Shown here one piece after another: positions 22,846 to 34,110 of a DNA stretch of 64,000 nt. Within the stretch, counting starts at the first letter, position 1. The number at the start of each line of letters is the position of its first letter. A model generated the notes under the pieces. The model worked only from the letters and a program-made list of their open reading frames with translations. It made no database searches and was not told the origin of the DNA. The stretch spans positions 17,235,690-17,299,689 of the forward strand of contig OY829328.1 of assembly GCA_963691655.1 (NCBI GenBank). The letters are read 5' to 3'. The translations under genes and the position numbers were made by a program. Source of the stretch: Toxonevra muliebris (lineage: Eukaryota; Arthropoda; Insecta; Diptera; Pallopteridae).

Positions 22846-23158
22846 AGTAATTACTGGTCACTGTCTGCCGCACTGCGCCCTCAAACGACTATTGCAGAAG
22901 TTGCAAAGATAAAGAAGAGGAGGAAACCATTTCTCACTACTTATGCTTTCTGTAGAAAAAATGCCTTGGTACAATATTTTCTAGACAACTTTTCCGACTT
23001 GGAGTCAACTGATCTAAGGGCTACTTAAATACATAACAAAGTCTAATTGGTTCCACAACAAATTTTTAAAGGGGGTGGATGAAACATTCACGTGGTGACA
23101 CAACGGGCCGTATCTGGCCTAAGCGTGTCGTGACGGACAACTACTTAACCTAACCTAA
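22846..23158 (+). mobile_element. LINE family 2, 3' end with CCTAA tail
   Basis: Encodes LTGHC-like sequence and then NDYCRSCKDKEEEETISHYLC, the C-x2-C-x10-H-x3-C finger near the end of LINE ORF2. The 3' UTR ends in GGCCTAAGCGTGTCGTGACG and then ACTTAACCTAACCTAA. The last 65 or so bases closely resemble the SINE tail at 29342-29405. Confidence 0.75.
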
Positions 23159-25653
23159 TCTAGTTTTTTGACGATGTCGTTATGAGACATGTCTGGATTT
23201 TCAAGTTTTTTTTTTTTTTTTTTAAATTTACACTAATCAATTTTGTGCAATAGTATCAACAATAAAGTAAGCTTCTAGCGATACTTTGAATTTTGAATTT
23301 ACCAGCTACACAAATTTTCGTACGACAAGTTTTTTTTATTTTACAACCACTCATTCGTTTTTACTACTAAGTCTGGCAACAAAGTTTTTCTCTAATTTAT
23401 ACTTATTATTTCTGTCCTGGGGACAACCCAAATTAAAGGTATTTATTTTGCTGGGTATTTTGTTTTCTTCTAGCTATTTTGGGGGCACTCTCTACTACGA
23501 GGTGTAATGGACTGAGCTCAAATAGTACCTTCAACGTAGCAGCCGGACATGTTCGCATTTTTTAGTTGAGCTTTCCTTGCCAAAATCAAAGAGTAACCGC
23601 GTAATTTAGTTTCTTCTTATTCAGATGAGCTGAAGCGTAAGTTAGTTTTCGAAAACTTGTTTTAAATTTTCAAAGGTTACAATTTTCCTAAAGTGCCCCA
23701 TGGAAAAGCGAAAAACCCAACCTTCTTTATTAATTGTAATCTAAATGCCAGTGTTCACACACACGGGGCAGAAGAGTAGAGAATCACTTGCGGTAGGCTT
23801 ATCATCTATTCAAATGATAACTAACAGAATAATGAAAGCGAAACTCATCTGAAACTAAGAAGGAAAAGGAAGGCCTTAATAGCAGCTAGACTGTCTGTCG
23901 AGCTTAAGAGTGTGTTGAAATAATATTGCGTACCAATCTGCATAAACTCACCAATCCCTTGGTATAGTTTTCCATGTTAAAGCATCTCCCCACCTATTAA
24001 CTTTCTAGTTGGGAAAGCTATAGCAAAGTTTTTTTCAAAGTTTTATCTGAGAGTTAGGTCGCTACTGCAACAAGATTTTCCTGATGGTCCAGCACTCTAG
24101 TTCTTTTCATGCCATAGTATCGTTATTATTGATATTATTTGTGTGATAAGCTTTTAGGTTACCTTAATGAAATTAAACTGTAATTTCATTGACTATTAAT
24201 TTATTCTATAACTGTGCAAAATAAACATTTAAGATTGTGCTATTCAAATTTGCGGCTTGGATTAACTCAGAATAAAGTAGTGACAAATTTTTGTCTTAAG
24301 TCCTTTGATTTGAATTAAATACTTAACAATTATTCCCCAGATTTTTTTTTTTTTTTTTTGTTATTTGCATAAAAAATCCATTGGGTTCTAATAAATATCA
24401 TTAAAAAATTCGTGCTTATTATTATCCAAAATATTTTATTATCTCGTAATGAAACAGTTATATTATTGCCAAATTTGTCAAGAAGAGGTCAGTTTAGATG
24501 GAAATAAATTAATATATATAATTCAATAGTTGCAACCAAAACGAAACATATCATAAAGACGGACGCTAACGCTAACGCTAATCTAGTCTACAAAACAAAC
24601 AATATAACAAAAAATGCTGTAAGTTCGTGACTTGCTAAGCTCAAAGTAACAACAATATAAATAAAATAAAATGAAAATAATTTATAGCCGTTGTATTCTC
24701 ATAGTCAAAATGAAAAGTTAAACCATTTTTGCATGTTGCAGCATATCGTTTCGTTTCATTTCATTTTAATTTTTATTACAGCTTTGCTATTGAAAGGGTT
24801 TATATTTTTGTTTATTTTTGCACAACAAGCTTCTCAAAAAACTCAAACTAAAACTTAGCTAAGATTCAACAAGGCTTGAGATTAAATGCAAATTTGTTCA
24901 TTCTCATAGAGTGTGGAGGGAGTGTGGTGTGGTAACGAGACGAGATGACAAAATTGGACAAAACTAAATGAACAGCAACAACAATAACAACCACAACACA
25001 CAACGGTAACACAATAGTGTCTAAATGAGCCAAGCTAAAGTTAGCCTTTGTTTTTATTGTTTTTGTTTTTAAGCGAAGGCGACTAATAAGAGCGCAAACT
25101 GCAAATATTGTTAAGTATTTACCGGCAATTATGCAAAATAGTCAACGGTGCATGCAAATCGAGCGTGTATTACCTGGAAATGAAAAGAAACAAAACAAAA
25201 AAATTAATGAATATGAAAAAATATTGAAAATTAAAAATGTAATATTTTATTTAATTGGTGTAACAGACAGCAGCGATATTGCTTTAGTGTCTTGCCTTAA
25301 TGTTATTTTATTATATTTTGTATTTATTTTATTTTATTTATTGAGAAAAAATTCAACTAATTGAGGAATACCTAAAATGTAATGTTAATTCTCAAATGAT
25401 CGAATGACTTTAAAAAGCCATCAAAAACGAATATAAAATAAACCAAAACAAATACTTATTGTATATATTTTAAAGACAAAACGAAAAATATATAATAAAA
25501 ATAAGTGCTGGTCATGTCGACACTTGTCATACCTTAAAGTTATTGGGGAGGAATATAAAATTATATATTACGAGATTACTAGCCAACTTAGAAATTGCGG
25601 AAAGGTGTGGTTTTCGCAATTTATTCGATCTATACCATTAGCAACAATCATAA
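23159..25653. other. Non-coding stretch, no feature recognised
   Basis: AT-rich with T runs near 23205 and 24345 and a short (GCTAAC) triplet repeat at 24565-24583. Nothing else supported. Confidence 0.5.
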
Positions 25654-25655
25654 TA

Positions 25656-26280
25656 CAGTAAAATCCAAATAATTCGTAATCGCAAGGGATCAGGAATTTT
25701 TTACGAATTGCAAAAGTTTTCGATTTAACGAGGTTGAAATAGAAAAATTCGAATTATCGGTGGTTTTTCAATTTATTTAATGGAAAGAAAAAAACAGATA
25801 TTCATTTCGTCGCCTGAGAATTGATTTGGCGTATGTGTATAAGTATTCCTATGCCTATACGCCAAATCAATACTCAGGCGACGACTTAGCAGAAATATGT
25901 ACCTGTGTACAAATATGGGGCACCATTAAAAACTAAGTTTTAATAATTTTTCGTTGTTCTCGCGCATCTTGTCCACCACAAAAAAGTGAACGCTTAACGT
26001 AGCTGCCTACTATGATTGATTTTTTTTCGAACAATAGTTCCATAGATTTTTGCTTTACATTACGAATTATAAGAGGTTGTCAACATTAATTACGATTTAT
26101 AAAAGGTAAAACAGACCTTGTAATGAAAAAAAAAAAAAAAAAAACAAATACGAATTAGCGAGGGGACCAAAATGTATGGAATTTTTGCGGATTAAAGCGA
26201 TTTTCCCAAGGGACCACCAGTTTGTTACGAATTATTGAGATTTTCGAATTAACGGAGTACAAATTATCGCGGTTCTACTG
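25656..26280. mobile_element. pogo/Tigger-like MITE with TA duplication
   Basis: TA at both sides (25654-25655 and 26281-26282). The termini CAGTAAAATCC (left) and GGTTCTACTG (right) are partly inverted, and AATTCG/CGAATT motifs recur near both ends (for example ACGAATTATTGAGATTTTCG near 26230). CAGT starts with a TA target and subterminal AATTCG repeats fit pogo-type elements. There is no transposase. It contains the palindromic MITE copy B. Confidence 0.65.
25808..25883. mobile_element. 76-bp palindromic MITE, copy B
   Basis: Same length, same ends (CGTCGCCTGAGAATTGATTT) and the same loop character as 4501-4576, with a few substitutions in the loop. It lies within the pogo-like MITE, so it arrived after it. 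Confidence 0.8.
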
Positions 26281-26282
26281 TA

Positions 26283-28904
26283 GCTGCATTATTTATGGAG
26301 TATAGGGGAGAGGGAAGGTTCATCTACAAAGTCGCCAGTGTTTGAGAAATAATAATTTTATACAGTAGTTTCAGTTGGATTTATTTATTAATTTCACTCA
26401 AAGCGGGTATTTTTTTTTAATTGCGTCAGTTGTTATTGGATTAATGATTTATCTGGTTAAGTACGTCAAAAACAGTTAATTTTTGGCGGGTCAATTAAGC
26501 GGAAACTACAGGGGGAATGTAATTTTAATTCATCGGATTAGTTTTATATTTTATCTGAGCATTTATTTACAGACCAATTGAGACGAGGTTGATTAAACTA
26601 GTTCAATAAAGGAGGATGGAAAAATGCTTTTTAAAAACACTACTTTACAAGATTTTCCACAACCAATATCCTAATGATTTTTTTCGATTGGCCCCAATTA
26701 TCCATGTAAATGGCAAAATTCAAAAAAGTGCATTGTTGAGAGCACATACTTCACATAAATGCTTGTAATAACTTTAATTTTCAGCCAATAAATTTTAAAT
26801 TTTTGTATATTTTAGATGAGTATCAGACAAAAGTCTTAAATGAAAGTAATATTGCTGTTGTGATCGAAAAAAATATCGAAAGTTTCGAGCTCAATGGAAG
26901 TCAATGGAATTGGATTCGTTCATGAATAAATAAAATAAAAAATTCGAATAAATCAGAAAAGTGAAAAATTTATGAACACGAGTTTTCAAATTTAAGCCTA
27001 ACAAATCAATTTTTAGTTTATACTGCAGCTTCACAATAATTACGCTGATTATTCGACTTTTTTTTAAAGAGGACAGTCCTTGTTTTTACCTTAGTGTGTT
27101 CTGGGACTTGGTTTAAAAAACATAGTTTATGAATTTTCCAAAATTTCATTTTTTTTTATCATTAAAGGTAAAAATTAAAATTAAAAAAAAAATTGAAGGA
27201 ATGGGGCCTGATTTTGAAAAATAACACTAAGATAATTTTCCAAAAACACATTCTCATGTAGATTCCGAAACGGCCTTCTGATTTGCTGTCTCTATATATG
27301 TACACTATTGTTGTCTTGACTAAAAAGTTCCTTAAGCATGTTAAATATCACACAAACAAAACTAAAGATATGAACTAAAGTCATGACCATGAAAATTCTA
27401 TTGAGGAAGACTTGGTCAATTACAGACAAATTTTAAATCAGTTTTTCTCGAAACGATACTATACAACTTTACTAAAATGCTTTGTTCATCAGCAGCTTTC
27501 GCTCCAACTACAATTATAACTTGATTTTTCTTTTTTTGGATTAGAATATCTTCATGAAAATTTCTGGAATGTTTAATTCAAAATTATGATTCTAATTGTG
27601 ACAAAAGCTGGAGAAAAATTGTAGCAGTAATTTTTTCGAAATAATCTGTGCACAGGGAGCCAGCGGAGGCCCTTGCTTGGCCAAAAACCCATTAGGAAGT
27701 AGGCAAAACTAAAAATGCAGTTTTATTCACTATTAATTAGCTTTTCCGTTACTTCCACTCCTTACTACAGTTGCACAAATTTAAAAAACTTACTTAAATT
27801 TTCATGATGCTCGTGAGTCAAAAAAAATTTATTGAGTCAATTACAACTCGTTTTTTTCTACCTATACATAAGCAAAAGAAAAAACAAAATAACACCTGGA
27901 AAGTTTCAATTGAACGTACACAGATTTGTGAGTTATGCATGTTATACAGATTACAAATTTCCTGAGAATCCACCACATTTTAAATAACTAAGTAGTGGCT
28001 TCTTTAAATCCTTACCTAAACAAGAAAGTTGCTCCCTCTTGCTCTAATTCTCATCACCGTGTTTTTTTATTTTTCGCTTAAAACTAATACTCTACATAGA
28101 GAATATGATAGTTTTTTACTACTCTTTTATTGTATACATATATATAATTATCCGGCATATTGGATCCTTCCATCAGCATTTTGAGCACAAATTCATCGAA
28201 TTCACAAACCCTAAATTTAGTTTCATGAAAATCCCTACCAAATCAAAAAAATGGTTAACCTTATTGGATCCGCCATTTTAATTTTCACTATTTCGACCAC
28301 AGATTTGAATACAGCTATCCCTAAAACCCCCGAGTAACAGATTTAAAGCAAATCGGTAGACTTTGTGACTTTTGGCCAACAAAGTAGGTCTGCTGGCCCA
28401 CAGATTTTTTCACAATATAATCTAAACTATGATGAAATTTGAGAAATAACTTTCACTTGACAATACGCAATGACGGAAGAAACAATTTGAGGTTCCAATG
28501 TAGAAATTCGTCTTGAAATTGCGCTTTTTTTCTTTCCAGAAACATGGTCACCGTAACTCTAATAGCGGATCAAAAAAAAAAAAAAAAATACCCTAACATT
28601 GGTTTGCAGAATCTCTTAGCCTTTGTTTGGTCATTATCTTCGTCTTATTCATGAAATAAAACTCTGAAAACTTAAAAACTTTCTTACGCAGTCTAAAAAG
28701 TGTCACTTTTTAAAAATACCAACATGAAAATCCTCTGAAACACGTAAAGTTTCGAGGGTTTGTGGATTACTCTTACCATTCGTACTCCTAAATATTAAAA
28801 TTTCTCCAAATTTTATGACTTTTTTCCTTATTATAACATAGTCTTATTATAACGTCACGAGGTGTCCCGGGTTGTCCAGGATAGTCCCGGATTTCAGAAC
28901 TGAT
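26283..28904. other. Non-coding stretch, no feature recognised
   Basis: AT-rich sequence with A and T runs (for example 28577-28589). No coding, RNA or repeat signal that I could support. Confidence 0.5.
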
Positions 28905-28909
28905 TTTCG

Positions 28910-29831
28910 TTAAGAAAAGAGACGAAAAACCATAGCATTAGCGGAAACTCCAGCCCATAGCATAACGGAAGCTGGCTTTTGAACTCGGCCAACAGTCCTA
29001 TTTTGTTGCGATGATGATGTTCGCCACATTCGGTCATTTTCCGCATTGAAATGTTGTTCAACCGTGAAAATTTTTTCATCTGTAAACAAGATATTTAGAC
29101 GACCTCGATAGCCTAGTAGATAGTGCACTAGAATTTCATCTGGGAGGTTCGGGTTCGATTCCCGTCTTCGTCTGGTGGTTAATTTTCATTACTTTCTTAT
29201 ATTCACTATCAATATGAAGTGTATGAGAATTATATGATAGTGTACAAGTACACACATTGGTTGGTAATGGCAAAACCACCGAGCTGATAAAAAATTGCCA
29301 CACCGCCGTTCGGAATCGGTGTTAAACTGTAGGTCCAACTATGTGGTATCACAATGGGCCGTTCAGGCCTAAGTGTGTCTCTCGACAGCCACTCCAACCT
29401 AACCTAAACAAGATATTTTCAACATTTTCTAACACGGAGGAGCGTAGCAACGCCTTACATCTTTGCAGTCGCAAATCTTTCTTTTTTTGTGTCAGATCTT
29501 AAGCTTTTCGGAGCTTGTACGGCTTAAGATTAAGCTTTGATTTTGCAATGATTCGCACTGTTTTACGGTTTACTCTCACTTCCTTAGCGATTTTTCTCAT
29601 TGAGCGCCTTGGATTTCGCTTGATTCGTTTACGAATTTTTTCTGTTAAACCAGTAGTGGCAACTGTTGAAAATTTTCCCCGGTTTCTATCTCCAAAACCC
29701 CCAGTTTCATTATATCGAATAATAGCTCGGTCTACCGTACGACTTGACAAATTTAAAGCCTTTGCAATTTGACGGCTACTATGATTTGCCAAATGCAATT
29801 TCATAATTTCACGACGAATATTTTCCTTGTC
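28910..29831 (-). pseudogene. Tc1/mariner transposase remnant
   Basis: From an ATG at 29831 the minus strand encodes MDKENIRREIMKLH, a helix-turn-helix (SSRQIAKALNLSSRTVDRAI), a GRPR-like linker and a second DNA-binding helix (RSMRKIAKEVRVNRKTVR). One in-frame TAA at about 29510 follows YKLRKA. After it the frame continues through CKALLRSSVLENVENILF. Beyond the SINE, TDEKIFTVEQHFN carries the first catalytic Asp, then PASVMLWAGVSA. The rest of the catalytic domain is missing. It is a different family from the DD37E copies. Confidence 0.8.
29097..29405 (+). mobile_element. tRNA-derived SINE, copy S3 (most complete)
   Basis: The head has an A-box-like TAGCCTAGTAG (29109-29119) and a perfect B box GGTTCGATTCC (29152-29162), the internal pol III promoter of a tRNA-derived SINE. 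The body follows, and the 3' tail reads GGCCTAAGTGTGTCTCTCGA and then CCAACCTAACCT. The 13-bp duplication AAACAAGATATTT flanks it (29084-29096 and 29406-29418) and defines the insertion precisely. Confidence 0.92.
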
Positions 29832-29993
29832 CATTTTTATGGAAATTTCAAAATGTAATAACAAAAATTCAAATGAAATTAAAAGCAAAGCCAATGATGA
29901 ATGAATTTGCTTTTTAAATTAAAGTAACGGTAAATGGCAAAGCTTGCTGCAGAGTATTAAACTTGCGTCACTTTACAATTGTCACCCTGTATA

Positions 29994-31859
29994 TTAAAAC
30001 GGATGTACGTTGGGTCGACAGTTTTGAATGTATAATGCGAAAGCAGGACATTCCAAAAGATTATTGAAGATGTGCTTTGTATTCCTGGAACAAATACTCC
30101 AGTTGAAAGGGTTTTTGTTCAACTAATAAATATTGGACTGTCGAAAAACTTATCTGCATATTATAACTCTGAACTCAATTTTTTATTCAATTTAGAATAT
30201 TCTATATATTTTGCATTTATAACTTAGAATATTTCCTCTCCTGTCCTGATATTTACAACTTTCTTAATACAAACCCTGCTTTTTTTTTGTTTTAAAACGG
30301 CTCGGATTCTAGTCCAAAAAATCTGGTCACGTTACCTTAGTATATATGAGAATAGGAATAATTAAGCATCTTGAGCACGCCAGTTTCTTAAAAAATTTAT
30401 TGAAAAAATTGTTAAGAATTATATAGAAAAGTACATTCGATTTTTATTTCTTCTTTTCTGATATTCTCACGTATTTCCTCATTATTTTATTTGACCCATC
30501 TCTGGAACTTTGTTTTATAAGCACATGAATCCAGGATCTATTGGAGTTATTTCCTGCGTAGGTTCTAAATTTCCAAGAGCTTATTAGAAAATACACAAAT
30601 CTACTTTTGTATGTAAGCAATTCATATATTCTGAAACTTTCAAATGTAGGGTAAATGAGTATTGTAGGTAGGTGTACAAGTAAATTAAAAATGTTGTCAA
30701 AACAATAATGACACTAGCTTATTTAGAGATCTCCGCGTATTATATATCATGAAATGAATAAGCAATGTAACCAAAACCCACAAAGGTTTATTTTACCAAA
30801 TACAAAAATTTTTGTTGAATTCTTTTTTTGTATTTTTCTGCAACATACGGTATCAATGAAATTGAAAAAAAAACAACTCGGTTAATAGTTTAATGCGTTA
30901 CTGGAGCACCAATATCAGCACCAACAAATAATGCACCACAAATACGAATAGCAACATCATTGGATCTGTCCATAAGCCCATATATATAAACACAAATGAT
31001 AAGTTGGAGTGGCAGCAGTAACAGCAGCAGCAGCAGCAGCAGCACAGCACTAATGACAAAAAGCAGCAAGCGCAAGAAATAGTTCAGCACGAAACAAGAA
31101 AGTAATCTGAATGTGAATGAGCTCACAATAAGTTTTTTTGTTTTTTGTTGGCTTTTTTTTCTTTGGTTTGTTTGTTGTTATTGTTGTTCCTGTTCCCAAC
31201 ACATGATTATATAAGCCACATTAAATCACTGAAAAAAAAAAAAAAAAACAGTTCAAAGGCAACAGAATGCTTGCTCGCTGGTTGCATGTTGGATGAATAG
31301 AAATTTGTGGCATGCTGCTTAAGAGTTTATGCCACGACGGTACTGTTTCTGTTTTAATTTTTTAAATCCAGTAATTGATTACTAGTTTTCTCCACGAAAA
31401 ATATGCGCTTTGAAACATTACCAGCATTTAGGTAATGTTTTATTTTTCGATTTTCTACTAGCTGCCGTTGTTTTTGTAGACAACATGACGCTTTCTGTGT
31501 GTTGTAAGTTGCAACAATTACCGGCTGCTTGTGTGATCGATGTTCATGTTATCTTCTACTGATAGCTTTTGTTTGCTTGTCTTTGAGGTTGTTTTTTGCG
31601 ATATTTTGTTGTTGTTGTTGGACATTCGTCGCTTTTTAAGTCTCGTGATAAAATTATAATGATTGTCTTTTGCAATTTTTTTTGGTGCAAGTTGTCAATG
31701 TTTTATCTAATTTTAATTGAATGAATTGTATGGTTTTTTGGAACTTTAGACAATATTTATATAATGAAGAGAATTCATAGATTTGGATTATAGATTTGGA
31801 GACTTCATATTTTGAATAATACACCAGAAAGTAACTGTTCAAAACTTTCTAACTGCACT
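29994..31859. other. Non-coding stretch
   Basis: AT-rich, with a CAG repeat at 31022-31044 and a poly-A run near 31231. No coding signal supported. Confidence 0.5.
31022..31044. repeat. (CAG)n microsatellite
   Basis: About seven to eight uninterrupted CAG units, with related CAGTAA and CAC units on both sides. No reading frame context suggests that it is coding. Confidence 0.9.
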
Positions 31860-32165
31860 ACATATGAATGAAAAATATGAATTGAATGTAAGAGAAAGAG
31901 TATAGAGAAACATAGAGACAGACATGTAGACAGATATGGAACAAAAAACATAGAGATATGAACAGAGATGGTGAAAGAGATAATAACAGATAAAAAGATA
32001 GAGATAGATATAGAAATACAGCTAAAATGGATATAAATAGAAATAGAAATAAAGATGGAAGTCGAAATGAAAATAGACAGGAATTGATGGAAATGAAGAC
32101 AGACAGAATAGATAGAGTTAGAGACAGAGGCAGAGATAGGTATATGGATAGATATATCCATATAT
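31860..32165. repeat. Purine-rich cryptic repeat
   Basis: About 300 bp in which AGATAG-, AGACAG- and AAATAG-like hexamers recur out of strict register. The plus-strand open frame it creates (Arg/Asn/Asp-rich) is a by-product of the composition. Confidence 0.75.
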
Positions 32166-32268
32166 TACTTAGAACTGATTGTACAATGAGAGGTTCCAGC
32201 TTAAACTAAGCCATTTCCTTTTCTTTTTTTGAAGTGAAACTTTTATTGGTGCATTAGGTATGTGTACA

Positions 32269-32512
32269 CGACCTCGATTGTCTAGTGGACAGTGCACAAG
32301 ACTTTCACCCAGAAGATTGAGGGTTCGATTTCCGTCTTGGTCTGGTGGTTAATTCTCATAAACTGTATTCACTATCGATATGAAGTGAATGACAGTACAA
32401 TTATAAGAAAGTGTACAAGTACGCACCTTGATTGGTAATAGCAAAACCACCGAGCCGATAAAAAATAGCCACACAGCCATTCGGAATCAGCGTTAAACTA
32501 TAGGCCTAACCA
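32269..32512 (+). mobile_element. tRNA-derived SINE, copy S4, tail missing
   Basis: The head CGACCTCGATTGTCTAGTGG with a B-box GGTTCGATTTC and the shared body run to about 32510, where GGCCTAACC is followed by unrelated sequence. The LINE-like 3' tail is absent. Confidence 0.85.
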
Positions 32513-32513
32513 T

Positions 32514-32556
32514 TGCTACTGTGGTCTAGTGGCAAAGTACCAGACTCTTGTCTCTT
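32514..32556 (+). other. tRNA-like segment
   Basis: TGGTCTAGTGGCAAAGTACC resembles a tRNA 5' half with an A box, directly after the truncated SINE. No B box follows in the right place, so it is not a functional tRNA. It may be the head of another short repeat. Confidence 0.3.
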
Positions 32557-32676
32557 TCTCTCTTCATATCTTTCTTTCATAACTTGGGGCTTTGGTAAAA
32601 TAGATCTTACAGGTCGCAGTGCCTGACTTTTTAATCGTCCTTACTTCAAATAATAATGTAATGTATGTGTAAAAAC

Positions 32677-34102
32677 CAGAGCTGGGAAAAAATGATTTCT
32701 TTAGGAATTAAATTCCTGTCCAATTACAATTCCTTGAAATTTAAATGGGTAATTAGCATTTTCATTTCCTTGTTTTTTTTGTCAATTTAATTCCCGTATA
32801 TTGTTATTTGTAATTAACATTTCAATTCCTCAGTAATGGAAATGGAAAAATGTTCAATTCCATTACTGGACTGTAATTTGTAGTTTAAAATATGTAATTC
32901 TTCAAAAGGAATCGGAAAAGTACTTAAAACTGAGGAATTTCTCTTTTTGGAATTGAATTCCGAAACTATAACTAATTCCTTTTTATTTCAATTCCAGCAA
33001 GTGAAGAACATTATCCTATTATATCTATGATGGTTTACAAGGACTGATGACAAGCAGATAGGCATGACTAGAATAACTCATATGATAAGGAATATATATA
33101 CTGATAACTCTTTTCAGTTGTTTCAAATATCTACTCAATGGAGAATGAAACTGAAAAACAAAAACAAATCCAAATTTATGAGGAAATAACACAAAAGAAT
33201 GAAGGACAATAATGTTGCAGTTTCAGTCCTCATTGAGTAGGTGCTTGAAACAATGGAAAAGTATTAATTGTATATATGTAAGGCGTGGAATAGAGAGAGG
33301 AGTTAAACGAATTGCAGCATTTAAACCTGAATTTAGTTTTTTTTGTTCATTAACCCATTTTCCATATTCCATGTCACATATTCTTTATCAAGTACGGAAA
33401 ATGAGTCAATCTAGTCATGCCTGTCTGTCTGTCATCAGTCATCGTAAGCCATTAGGAGACTTGATCCCTAGAGAAACTTGTTCACCCATCAATTTTCACA
33501 ATTACACATATGTAATTTCACATCTTTTAAAATTAGTAATGAGTACTGAGGAATGTTCTAAATGATCTATTAGTAGATCTAGAAGGGTGCGGCTGCACTG
33601 TCGTTGCTTATGCGGATGACGTTGCCTTGGCAGTTTCAGGGAAATTTCCAAGCACTCACTCCGAAGTTTTAAACAACGCTTTCAAAATTCTGACCAAATG
33701 GTGCTTGGGCGTAAACCCGGCTAAAACCGAGCTGGTCCTTTTCACAAACAAGCACAAAGTCCCCACCTTTAGTACTCCGACTCTTAATGGGGTCAATCTA
33801 AGGTTAACGGAACAGACGAAATATTGGGACTCATCTTAGATAGGCAACTAAGCTGGAAAGCCAACACTCTGTTTAGGGTCCAAAAGGCAAATGTTGCCCT
33901 CTTCTCATGTAAAAAAGCAGTGGGCAAAAGTTGGGGTATGGAACTTCGGATTGTTCACTGTCTCTATACGGCAGTCATTAGACCAGTTTTGTTTTATGGT
34001 GCTATGGTTTGGTGGACAGCTCTTCAAAAAGAAGTCTAACCTAACCTAACCTAACCTAACTGAGTAATGTAATTTTAATGGAATTGAATTTACGCAGCTC
34101 TG
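32677..34102. mobile_element. hAT-type non-autonomous element
   Basis: Termini CAGAGCTG and CAGCTCTG are perfect inverted repeats with the CAGNG start of hAT elements. The 8-bp flanks GTAAAAAC (32669-32676) and GTAAAGGC (34103-34110) match at 6 of 8 positions. Subterminal AATTCC/GGAATT motifs repeat many times between 32700 and 33000 and return at 34078. An internal inverted repeat of about 45 bp sits at about 33035-33085 and 33398-33448. A LINE fragment occupies its right part. Confidence 0.7.
33552..34062 (+). mobile_element. LINE family 2 reverse transcriptase fragment with CCTAA tail
   Basis: The frame reads CTVVAYADDVALAVSG (the YADD catalytic box), then LTKWCLGVNPAKTELVLF, LNGVNLRLTEQTKY and, after a one-base deletion near 33830, GLILDRQLSWKAN, IVHCLYTAVIRPVLFYG and WWTALQK. 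It stops and passes directly into four TAACC units. The part between RT and 3' tail is missing. The remnant at 57145-58493 shares the TLNGVNLRL region and ends with the family 2 finger, which ties this fragment to the same family. Confidence 0.8.
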
Positions 34103-34110
34103 GTAAAGGC

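Larger units (their letters stand above)
28905..29993 (-). mobile_element. Tc1/mariner element (family 2), split by a SINE
   Basis: The right end has a terminal sequence ACAGGGTGACAATTGTAAAG (minus strand, from about 29990) next to TA. The transposase runs toward lower coordinates and is cut by a SINE at 29097-29405. The left end near 28905 has no matching terminal repeat, so the 3' part is missing. Confidence 0.75.

Noticed and set aside
30890..31126. Leu-rich membrane-like frame on the minus strand
   Set aside because: The leucine run is the antisense reading of a CAG microsatellite, and the frame starts with GTG.
32027..32209. Arg/Asp-rich 60-residue frame
   Set aside because: It is a by-product of the AGATAG-like purine repeat and has no domain.
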